NCBI GenBank assembly: GCA_023459915.1
Contig: JAEWSN010000104.1
Location: 1 to 21,041 of the forward strand
Length of the DNA: 21,041 bases
Direction: 5' to 3'
DNA from: Bacillota bacterium
GTDB lineage: Bacteria; Bacillota; Clostridia; DSM-8532
Made by a program: the position numbers and the translations under genes
Shown: in pieces, positions 14,465 to 21,041 of the stretch
How the letters are laid out: the number at the start of each line of letters is the position of its first letter
Position numbering within the stretch: the first letter of the stretch is position 1
Notes under the pieces: model-generated
Told to the model about the DNA's origin: nothing
Databases searched by the model: none
What the model saw: the letters and a program-made list of their open reading frames with translations, nothing else

Positions 14465-16489
14465 TTACCGGGTGTTGTAACCGGAAACCACCTGCTTGAA
14501 AATATCCACCGTTTCGAGCGCGTCGGCGAGTTCACCCTTCAGACGCAGATTTTCAGCCTCGAGGGCCATCAACCGTGCGGAATCGGCTTCCGTCACGGTG
14601 TTCTGGTTGTCTGCCCGTTGAAACGTGTGCTGATGCTGCGCTGCTTTTCTGCGGGTGGTCACGGTGGTTGGTGTGCCGATTTCAAAGGTCTCTTGCGTCA
14701 GTTCGTTGAAAACGCCGCGCGGTGTGTAGGTGGTATGCAGGTATTCGTGCGACACATGGCTGCCGGGATATTGCAGGAATTCTTTGTACAGGCTTGTGAC
14801 ATACGGGTTCTCGTGGGACTTGCGCAACGGTTTGCCCTCATCCTCGGCATACATGCCGGACAGCCGTTTCTCCCGGACCTCCGGATCATTGCTCCTGGGT
14901 TGTCCACCACCCATGATGCAACCGCCCGGGCATCCCATCACCTCAATGAAGTGGTATGGCGATTCACCCTTCGCGATCTGATCCATCAGCTTGCGGGCCC
15001 CGGCCAGACCGCTCGTGACAGCCACACGGATGTCCATGCCGCTGAGGAATCCATAGGCCGGAACCGGATCCTCGATGCGGATGACGGCCTCCTTGATCTG
15101 CTCGAATCCCACGATGGGGGTGACATGCAGGTTGTCGAACGGGAGTCCGCGGCCGGTCACCAACTCGTACACCGTTCGCAGCGCCGCTTCCATGACCCCG
15201 CCGGTGAGGCCGAAAATATCGGCGGCTCCGGTGGACATGCCCAGTGGCTTGTCGAATTCCCCGTCCGGCAGTCGCGCAAAATCGATCCCCGCCTCTTTGA
15301 GCATAGCCGCCAATTCCCGCGTGGTCAATACCGCGTCCACGTTCCGGGTTCCCAGATTTTTCATTTCCTCCCGTTGGATCTCAAATTTCTTGGCCGTGCA
15401 GGGCATCACGGAAACCACAAACAGGTCTTCCGGACGCTTGCCAATCCGCTCCGCCCACCAGGATTTGGCCAGCGCGCCCAGCATGGTGTGCGGCGACTTG
15501 CAGGTGGACAGGTGTTCCAGCTTCTCCGGATAGGTATGCTCCACATACTTGATCCATCCCGGACTGCAGCTGGTGATCATCGGCAGGACCGGCGAGGTGT
15601 GGTGGCCCGCGTCCTGACCGGTGACGGCCAGGCGCACCCGGTTGAGCAGTTCCGTGCCCTCCTCGAGGATGGTGAGGTCGGCGGTGAAATCGGTGTCGAA
15701 CACATCGGCAAAACCCAGCGCGCGCAAGGCGGCCGCCAGCTTTCCGGTGACCCGGGCACCGGGCTCGAACCCGAATTCTTCGCCGATGGCCACACGCACC
15801 GCGGGCGCCACCTGCACCACCGTGCGCTGTCCCGGGTTGCCCAGCGCGTTCCAGACCACTTCCGTGGCGTCCGTCTCCTTGAGCGCCCCGACCGGGCACA
15901 CCACCGTGCACTGGCCGCACATCGCGCAATTCACCGTACCGATCGGCAGGTCGCCGGACGGTCCGATGACCGTTGAGAATCCGCGGTTCTGGGCATTGAG
16001 GATGCCCACCCCCTGCACCTCGTTGCAGACCGTGACGCAGCGCCGGCACAGGATGCACTTGGACATGTCCCGGGTGATGGAGACGGATCGGTCTATCATG
16101 CGCACGGATTGCTCTCCCTCAAACCGGGAGGTTTCCACGCCCAGTTGGCGTCCCAGCTCCTGCAGCTCGCAGTCCTGGTTGCGACGGCAGGCAAGGCAGT
16201 CCTTGGAGTGATCCGAGAGGATTAGTTCATACAGCACTTTTCGGGCTTTCCGAACCTTGGGGGTGTTGGTGAACACCTCCATCCCTTCGGTCACCCTCGT
16301 GATGCAGGACGCCACCAGGGCTTTCGCGCCGGTCACCTCCACCGAGCAGATGCGGCAGGTGCCGAACTCATGGACATCCGGCAGGTTGCACAGGGAGGGA
16401 ATGCGGATGCCGTTGGCCGCCGCCGCCTGCAGAATGGTCATTTCCTCTTGGGCCTGTATGGCTTTCCCATTGATGGTCAGGTTGATCAT
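14465..16489 (-). CDS. hydA: [FeFe] hydrogenase catalytic subunit, trimeric HydA type
   Basis: The 674-residue protein begins at the ATG at 16489, ten bases after the hydB stop. The cluster ligands are in order: [2Fe-2S] Cys34, 45, 48, 62; His94-Cys98-Cys101-Cys107; two [4Fe-4S] sets Cys145/148/151/155 and Cys188/191/194/198. The H-cluster motifs are TSCSPGWIKY (Cys308), MPCTAKKFE (Cys363) and EVMGCPGGCIMGGGQPR (Cys520, Cys524). It therefore oxidises or makes H2. The small-subunit-like region HENPYVTSLYKEFLQYPGS closes the core at about residue 590. A further 80 residues follow; the end (MALEAENLRLKGELADALET) is a coiled coil not needed for catalysis. The arrangement matches group A3 NAD-linked, electron-bifurcating enzymes. 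No maturation genes hydE, hydF or hydG are here. Confidence 0.97.
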   Translation of the reverse strand: MINLTINGKAIQAQEEMTILQAAAANGIRIPSLCNLPDVHEFGTCRICSVEVTGAKALVASCITRVTEGMEVFTNTPKVRKARKVLYELILSDHSKDCLACRRNQDCELQELGRQLGVETSRFEGEQSVRMIDRSVSITRDMSKCILCRRCVTVCNEVQGVGILNAQNRGFSTVIGPSGDLPIGTVNCAMCGQCTVVCPVGALKETDATEVVWNALGNPGQRTVVQVAPAVRVAIGEEFGFEPGARVTGKLAAALRALGFADVFDTDFTADLTILEEGTELLNRVRLAVTGQDAGHHTSPVLPMITSCSPGWIKYVEHTYPEKLEHLSTCKSPHTMLGALAKSWWAERIGKRPEDLFVVSVMPCTAKKFEIQREEMKNLGTRNVDAVLTTRELAAMLKEAGIDFARLPDGEFDKPLGMSTGAADIFGLTGGVMEAALRTVYELVTGRGLPFDNLHVTPIVGFEQIKEAVIRIEDPVPAYGFLSGMDIRVAVTSGLAGARKLMDQIAKGESPYHFIEVMGCPGGCIMGGGQPRSNDPEVREKRLSGMYAEDEGKPLRKSHENPYVTSLYKEFLQYPGSHVSHEYLHTTYTPRGVFNELTQETFEIGTPTTVTTRRKAAQHQHTFQRADNQNTVTEADSARLMALEAENLRLKGELADALETVDIFKQVVSGYNTR

Positions 16490-16499
16490 ATCCTCACAC

Positions 16500-19400
16500 C
16501 TACCTTCTGTCACAATGCAGACAACGCATGGCCTCGGCCATCGCCGAGAGCTTGTGGTATCCCAGCACCACCTCGTCAAAGGAGTTCTTCCGGCTGCCCA
16601 CCGGCAGCATGTCCAGCGGGAACCGCTTGAGCGCCACCACCTCGTCCTCGTCATGCACATCCGGAATGGCGATGAACGCGCCCTTGTTCAGCCGGCCGGC
16701 GCCCCCGAGGAACCGGTCGATGGACGCGGCCGCCTGCTTGCCGTCCGCAATGGCCTGGATGACGGTGTCCGGGCCGCGGGCCACATCCCCGCCGGCGAAC
16801 ACACCTTCCATGGTGGTCATCAGGGTGTCGTGATCCACCACGAACGTGCCCCAGGAGGTGAGCCCAATCTCTTCGGGCTTGATGAACGGGAGATCGGCAT
16901 GCTGGCTCACCGCGGGGATGACGGTGCCCACGTCGATCAGGAAGGCTGAATCCTCGATGGGAACGGATTTCCGGCGGCCGGACTTGTCGAACTCCCCCAG
17001 CCTCATCCGGACACATGCCACCTGGGTCACATGACCATTCCTGTCTCCGATGAACCGGACGGGATTGACCATCTCCACGATTTCAACCCCTTCGGCTTCG
17101 GCTTCGGCAATTTCGCTTTCATATGCCGGCATGGCCGAACGGTTGCGGCGATAGAGCACCAGCACCTTTTCCGCGCCCAGGCGCATGGCGGTCCGAGCCG
17201 AATCGATGGCCGTGTTGCCGCCGCCGACAACCGCCACCGTCTTGCCCAAGATGAGGGGATGGTGGAAATTGACGTCCTTCAGGAACTCGATGCCCGGAAT
17301 CACGCCGGCCAGATGCTCCCCCTGGATGCCGATTTCCTGCGGCATCAGCGCGCCGGTGGTCACATACACCGCGTCGTACTGCGCGCGCAGCGTCCGGAAC
17401 TTCATGTCCTTGCCGATTTCCGTATTCAGGTGGATGCGGACACCGGCCCGTTCTATCAGGGAAATCTCGTGGGCCAGCACATCCTTGGGCAGCCTGTATT
17501 CCGGAATTCCGAAGGCCAGCACGCCGCCGGCCACGGCCTGCGACTCGAACACCTCCACCTCGTAGCCGGTTCTGGCCAGGTACCAGGCACAGGTGAGTCC
17601 CGACGCGCCGGCCCCGATGACCGCCACCTTTTTCCCGTTTCTGGGCAGCATCATTTCCTGCGGCGCCTGGGATTCATTCTTGAAGGCCCAGTCCGCCACG
17701 AAACGCTTCACGTCACAGATGGCCACCGGTTCGTCCGTCATGCCGCGCCGGCATTTGGACTCGCAGGGCCGGGTGCAGATGCGCCCGCAGATGGCCGGGA
17801 ACGGGTTCTCCTGCCGGATGAGATCATAGGCATCGCGGATGCGGCCCGAGGCCACCAGCGCCAGGTACCCCGGCACATTCACATGTGCAGGACAGGTATT
17901 CTCGCACGGGGATACGAATAGGTCGCTGCACACGCCCGCGCGGCAATGCTTGTCGCGGATGTGCTCCTCGAACTCCTCCCGGAAGAAACGGATGGCGCTC
18001 AGCACCGGGTTTGGCGCGGACTGGCCCAGGCCGCACATCGCGGTGGCCTTGACCGTCTCACCCAATTCCTCCAGCAGCTCGATGTCGCCTTCCTCCCCCT
18101 CCCCCCGGGTGATGCGTTCCAATATCTCCAGCATGCGCTTGGTGCCGATGCGGCACGCCACACATTTTCCGCAGGACTCGTCCTGGATGAACTCCATGAA
18201 AAAGCGTGCCGTGTCCACCATGCAGGTGTCCTCGTCCATGGCGATGAGCCCGCCGGAGCCCATGATGGCGCCGAGTTTCGTCAGCGCGTCGTATTCCGCA
18301 GGCACATTCAGGTTCTCCTGGGTGACGCAGCCGCCGGAGGGGCCGCCGATCTGCGCGGCCTTGAAATGCTTCCTGCCCAGCATGCCGCCGCCGATATTGA
18401 ACAGCACATCCCCGACCGGCATTCCGATGGGCACCTCCACGATGCCTGTATTCACGACATTCCCGGCCAGCGCGAACACCTTGGTGCCCTTGCTCTTCTC
18501 GGTGCCGAACTGGGCATACCAGTCCCCGCCGTTGAGCAGGATGGGCGCGATGGAGGCCAGCGTCTCCACATTGTTGATGATGGTGGGATGGCCGAACAAG
18601 CCCTTCTGGAACGGGAACGGCGGCTTCTGGCGGGGTTCTCCGCGCCGTCCCTCGATGGAGGCGAGCAGCGCGGTTTCCTCACCGCAGACAAACGCGCCCG
18701 CGCCAATCCGGATTTCAAGGTCGAACACAAAGGTGCTGCCGAACACGGGGCCGCCCAGCAGCCCGGCCTCCCGCGCCTCCCGGATGGCCGATTCCAGCCG
18801 CTCCACCGCCAGCGGATATTCCGCGCGGACATACACATAGCCCATTGAGGCCCCGATGGCATATCCGCCGATGATCATGCCCTCGATGACGCTGTGCGGA
18901 TCCCCTTCGAGAATGGATCGGTCCATAAACGCGCCGGGATCTCCCTCGTCCGCGTTGCAAACCAGGTACTTGCGCTCGGACTTGGCCAGCATGCCGGCCT
19001 TCCATTTCACGCCGGTGGGGAACCCCGCACCGCCGCGCCCCTTGATGCCCGAACGCATGACCTCCTCCACCACCTCGCCGGGGGTGGCGGTGAGCACGGC
19101 CTTGGCCGCGGCACGATATCCGACGCGGGCAATATAGGCGTCGAGCGACCGGTAGTCCATCAATCCGCAGTTCCGCAGCGCAATGCGCAGCTGCTGGCGG
19201 AAAAAGTCGATATCATCGTAGCACGGCACATGCTTGTGCAGGGACTCGTCATAAAAGGTGTGCTCGGTGGCGATCTCGCCGCCCACCAGATGCCGGCGGA
19301 CAATCTCCCGCGCCGATTCCGGTGTGACCCGGGCGTAAAAAGTCTTCTCGGGGAGCACAATCATCACCGGACCCACCGCGCAGATGCCCATGCAGCCGGT

Positions 19401-19613
19401 TTCCCGGACAATGACCTCCTGCCCGATGCGCTGGGCGGCAATTTCCCGCTCCACGGCATCCCTGACCTCACCACATTTCGAGGAAATGCAGCCAGCGCCG
19501 GCACAAACCAGCACCTGCGCGCGGTATTGCGCCTCCTCCTGTTTGGTCCGCTCCCGGATGCGATCCAGATCCGCCACCCCGTGAATCGGTTCATGCACTG
19601 TTTTCACACTCAT
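16500..19613 (-). CDS. hydB: HydB-like NuoF flavoprotein fused to a GltD/NfnB-like NADPH domain
   Basis: This is a 1037-residue fusion. Residues 30-110 are a thioredoxin-like [2Fe-2S] domain (Cys37, 42, 47, 74, 78 region). Residues 125-550 are NuoF: KGRGGAGFPTGVKW (191-204, FMN), CNADEGDPGAFMDR (219-232), GAGAFVCGEETAL and a [4Fe-4S] set ESCGKCVACRIGT (Cys481, 484, 487) with Cys527. From 555 the usual HydB ferredoxin tail is replaced by a GltD-type module: Cys557, 562, 570, 574 and Cys609, 613, 617, 621 clusters, FAD motif VIGAGASG (665-672), NAD(P) motif VVGGGNTAID (795-804) and YRRNRSAMPA (821-830), whose arginines in relatives hold the NADPH 2'-phosphate. GGAGGA precedes the start, which overlaps hydC as ATGA. 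It should carry electrons between NAD(H), NADP(H), ferredoxin and HydA. Confidence 0.92.
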   Translation of the reverse strand: MSVKTVHEPIHGVADLDRIRERTKQEEAQYRAQVLVCAGAGCISSKCGEVRDAVEREIAAQRIGQEVIVRETGCMGICAVGPVMIVLPEKTFYARVTPESAREIVRRHLVGGEIATEHTFYDESLHKHVPCYDDIDFFRQQLRIALRNCGLMDYRSLDAYIARVGYRAAAKAVLTATPGEVVEEVMRSGIKGRGGAGFPTGVKWKAGMLAKSERKYLVCNADEGDPGAFMDRSILEGDPHSVIEGMIIGGYAIGASMGYVYVRAEYPLAVERLESAIREAREAGLLGGPVFGSTFVFDLEIRIGAGAFVCGEETALLASIEGRRGEPRQKPPFPFQKGLFGHPTIINNVETLASIAPILLNGGDWYAQFGTEKSKGTKVFALAGNVVNTGIVEVPIGMPVGDVLFNIGGGMLGRKHFKAAQIGGPSGGCVTQENLNVPAEYDALTKLGAIMGSGGLIAMDEDTCMVDTARFFMEFIQDESCGKCVACRIGTKRMLEILERITRGEGEEGDIELLEELGETVKATAMCGLGQSAPNPVLSAIRFFREEFEEHIRDKHCRAGVCSDLFVSPCENTCPAHVNVPGYLALVASGRIRDAYDLIRQENPFPAICGRICTRPCESKCRRGMTDEPVAICDVKRFVADWAFKNESQAPQEMMLPRNGKKVAVIGAGASGLTCAWYLARTGYEVEVFESQAVAGGVLAFGIPEYRLPKDVLAHEISLIERAGVRIHLNTEIGKDMKFRTLRAQYDAVYVTTGALMPQEIGIQGEHLAGVIPGIEFLKDVNFHHPLILGKTVAVVGGGNTAIDSARTAMRLGAEKVLVLYRRNRSAMPAYESEIAEAEAEGVEIVEMVNPVRFIGDRNGHVTQVACVRMRLGEFDKSGRRKSVPIEDSAFLIDVGTVIPAVSQHADLPFIKPEEIGLTSWGTFVVDHDTLMTTMEGVFAGGDVARGPDTVIQAIADGKQAAASIDRFLGGAGRLNKGAFIAIPDVHDEDEVVALKRFPLDMLPVGSRKNSFDEVVLGYHKLSAMAEAMRCLHCDRR

Positions 19614-20122
19614 GGCTGTTCCTCCGCGTACCGCGCCAGGATGGCGTCGAGCTTGTTGGCATTGACCTGCTTGTACACCTCATCATCGATCATCATGGCC
19701 GGCGCGAGTCCACAGGCCCCGATGCACCGGGCCACCTCGAAGGTGAACCGGCCGTCGGCGGTGGTGCCGCCGATTTCAACGCCCAGGGTGCCCATCAGCT
19801 TGTCCACCAGCTTCTTTCCACCGCGGACATAGCAGGCTGTGCCCAGACAGACGCGGATGGTGTGTCGGCCGCGCGGCTTCTCGGAGAAGAACGAATAGAA
19901 GGTGACCACGCCGGACACCTCGGACAGCGGGATATCCAGTGCCACGGCCACCTTCTTCTGCACGGCCGGCGGCAGATACCCGTAAGATTCCTGCAGCAGG
20001 TGGAGAATCTGGATGAGGCTTTCCCGGTGCCCCTCGAATTGGGCGATGATGCGATCGACGTCCGCCATCAGCAGCGCCTCGCTTTTCCTTCCCGGTTTTG
20101 GTTCCATGGTCTTGACCGTCAT
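19610..20122 (-). CDS. hydC: HydC / NuoE-like [2Fe-2S] subunit
   Basis: The 170-residue protein has the NuoE fold and length. The helical N-terminal part (LIQILHLLQESYGYLP, VVTFYSFFSEKPRG) is followed by a thioredoxin-like domain with ligands VCLGTACYVRGG (Cys92, Cys97) and ARCIGACGLAPAM (Cys133, Cys137). It is the third subunit of the HydABC complex and transfers electrons with the HydB flavin. I chose the ATG at 20122, which has a run of seven G residues six bases upstream on the minus strand as its purine-rich site; ATG at 20107 is an alternative and the frame extends to a TTG at 20161. The G7 run is a homopolymer that could slip. Stop overlaps the hydB start as ATGA. Confidence 0.93.
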   Translation of the reverse strand: MTVKTMEPKPGRKSEALLMADVDRIIAQFEGHRESLIQILHLLQESYGYLPPAVQKKVAVALDIPLSEVSGVVTFYSFFSEKPRGRHTIRVCLGTACYVRGGKKLVDKLMGTLGVEIGGTTADGRFTFEVARCIGACGLAPAMMIDDEVYKQVNANKLDAILARYAEEQP

Positions 20123-20276
20123 GGTGCACCCCCCCGTTTTCCGAATGTGATTGTCACCCAATGTGAAATCATTAACATTTTTGTGTATGAAACGGACTTA
20201 CAATGAGAGCATATCACTGAGTTGTGAGGGAAAAATGACAGTTTGTATTTATTCTTGAACATTTTTCGGCAATTTT

Positions 20277-20322
20277 CACGATTTGAACACAAATTCACGG
20301 TAACCTGTCACAATTTGAACAC
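20277..20322. promoter_or_regulatory. 14-bp direct repeat pair upstream of the hyd operon
   Basis: cacgatttgaacac at 20277-20290 and cacaatttgaacac at 20309-20322 differ at one base and start 32 bp apart. A shorter cttgaaca at 20254-20261 adds a third partial copy. They lie 155-200 bp upstream of the hydC start and are a candidate binding site for a regulator of the hydrogenase operon. They do not match the Rex consensus well. Confidence 0.45.
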
Positions 20323-20415
20323 CGGCTGACATATGCGCTTTTCATCCTGCTGCAGACCCTTCAGGACTCTGCTGTGGAAACCAACGGGCACAATCTGACA
20401 AGCCTTCATCCCCCA

Positions 20416-20461
20416 ACCATGCCGGCACCGCTCATTCGACCATGCCGACACGCCACATTCG
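20416..20461. repeat. 23-nt tandem repeat directly upstream of the MFS promoter
   Basis: Units at 20416-20438 and 20439-20461 agree at 19 of 23 positions (accatgccg in both, ending cattcg). The second ends two bases before the TTGACA box. Confidence 0.7.
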
Positions 20462-20463
20462 GA

Positions 20464-20493
20464 TTGACATGTGACCCCCCACGCGGGGATAAT
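20464..20493 (+). promoter_or_regulatory. Promoter TTGACA-18-GATAAT
   Basis: TTGACA at 20464-20469 is perfect and GATAAT at 20488-20493 matches five of six, spacer 18 bp. A cccc-acgc-gggg hairpin lies within the spacer. The leader to the MFS start would be about 140 nt long. Confidence 0.6.
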
Positions 20494-20640
20494 AAGTACG
20501 AAATGCCGTCATCACTTCATTCGGGATACCATGCGTGCCGAAGGGAACAATGAGGCGCCGGACCGGACAAACATCCCCCCGCAGCGCACAGTACGGGCTT
20601 CGGCGTCACGACAATCCAGCAAAGGAACGGGTGGACACCC

Positions 20641-21041
20641 ATGCGAAGACTTCAGGTACAATCCCCCTTTGCCAAGTTGTATGCCGAAGCGGGACTGCTG
20701 CCGGAGATTCGACGCAGTCTTCTGTTCATGATCTTCGGCAACCTCTTTGGCAATCTGTTCGGAACGGTCACCAGCAGCTCCGCCCTGACCGGACTGGCGC
20801 GGGATCTCGGGGCCAACGACTTCATCTTCGGTGTCCTGACGGCCATCCCCCTGTTCGGCTCGCTGATGCAGCTGCCCGCCGCCCTGCTGGTCAGCCGCAC
20901 CAAAAAACGCAAAACATACATGCTCACCTATGGCCTCGTTTCCCGTGCACTCTGGATTCTGGTCGGCTTCGTGCCCTTTGTCATCCCGGTTCAGTCCGGC
21001 TGGTTGCGCATCTGGTCCCTGATATTCATCGTGGGCCTGTC
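20641..21041 (+). CDS. Major facilitator superfamily transporter, 5' part
   Basis: The frame opens at the ATG at 20641 (GGTGGA six bases upstream) and continues past the window end; 133 residues are visible. After a 20-residue cytoplasmic lead come hydrophobic helices: about 26-45 (LLFMIFGNLFGNLFGTVTSS) and 58-85 (FIFGVLTAIPLFGSLMQLPAA), then the basic loop SRTKKRK, two more helices (TYMLTYGLVSRALWILVGF) and a further one beginning near 122. The loop after the second helix is short and basic, resembling the MFS A-motif location, though the G-x-x-x-D pattern is not obvious. Helix pattern and the basic loop support an MFS permease or exporter; the substrate is unknown. It is divergent from hyd and probably independent of it. 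Confidence 0.75.
   Translation, partial: MRRLQVQSPFAKLYAEAGLLPEIRRSLLFMIFGNLFGNLFGTVTSSSALTGLARDLGANDFIFGVLTAIPLFGSLMQLPAALLVSRTKKRKTYMLTYGLVSRALWILVGFVPFVIPVQSGWLRIWSLIFIVGL

Larger units (their letters stand above)
20123..20640. other. 518-bp divergent intergenic region between hyd operon and MFS gene
   Basis: It is AT-rich near the hyd side (20165-20300) and GC-rich near the MFS side. It holds the 14-bp direct repeat pair (20277-20322), the 23-nt tandem pair (20416-20461) and a good plus-strand promoter (20464-20493). I found no convincing minus-strand -10/-35 pair for hyd and no gene with a ribosome binding site. Confidence 0.6.

Noticed and set aside
14405..15976. A long plus-strand open frame opposite hydA
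   Set aside because: HydA on the minus strand has complete cluster motifs; the opposite frame is a shadow of high G+C codon use and has no ribosome binding site or family match.
20632..20662. TGGACA...TACAAT over the MFS start codon as a second promoter
   Set aside because: The spacer is 19 bp and the -10 would lie inside the coding region after the best start codon; kept only as a remote possibility.
1..21041. CRISPR arrays, tRNA or rRNA genes, insertion sequences
   Set aside because: The repeats seen are adjacent or private to one gap with no spacer pattern, no transposase or integrase was found, and no cloverleaf or rRNA sequence was recognised by eye.

Overview
The window comes from a fairly G+C-rich chromosome that is nearly filled with genes. 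It looks like an obligately anaerobic, sugar-fermenting bacterium. The evidence is a trimeric-type [FeFe] hydrogenase operon, several carbohydrate catabolic enzymes, purple-gram-positive-like sigma-70 promoters (TTGACA/TATAAT types) and strong GGAGG ribosome binding sites. A Clostridia-like firmicute is plausible, but no rRNA or other lineage marker is present and I do not assign a taxon.

Left part (1-8225). The 3' end of a PfkB sugar kinase is followed by a D-lyxose isomerase-type cupin. Next is a solitary AAA-type ATPase with a C-terminal nuclease-like domain, whose promoter overlaps a perfect 21-bp-arm palindrome. A carbohydrate-esterase-like hydrolase, a 45-residue coupled membrane peptide and a GH4 glycosidase then form a run on the plus strand. 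They meet a GH35-like glycosidase on the minus strand, with only 7 bp between the two stop codons. A metallo-beta-lactamase-fold hydrolase follows. Together these look like a region for uptake-independent processing of glycosides and sugar isomers.

Middle part (8226-14140). A truncated DUF554 membrane protein is followed by a sorbitol-6-phosphate 2-dehydrogenase-like SDR, a PHP-domain protein and a DeoR-family regulator. Then come a TagO/WecA-type undecaprenyl-phosphate sugar-1-phosphate transferase and an OmpR-type response regulator. The regulator has lost its phospho-acceptor aspartate, its switch threonine and its conserved lysine. A bidirectional hairpin closes this block.

Right part (14200-21041). 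A minus-strand operon reads hydC (NuoE-like), hydB (NuoF-like fused to a GltD/NfnB-like NADPH flavoprotein), hydA ([FeFe] hydrogenase with a long coiled-coil tail), then a 62-residue charged protein. The fused architecture suggests one enzyme that connects H2, ferredoxin, NAD(H) and possibly NADP(H). A divergent MFS transporter gene runs off the right edge.

The most unusual global feature is that most intergenic gaps carry their own private short tandem or direct repeat. The unit lengths or periods are 11, 17, 18, 22, 23, 29, 32 and 42 nt, and several abut promoters or ribosome binding sites. No tRNA, rRNA, CRISPR array, insertion sequence or integrase was recognised.
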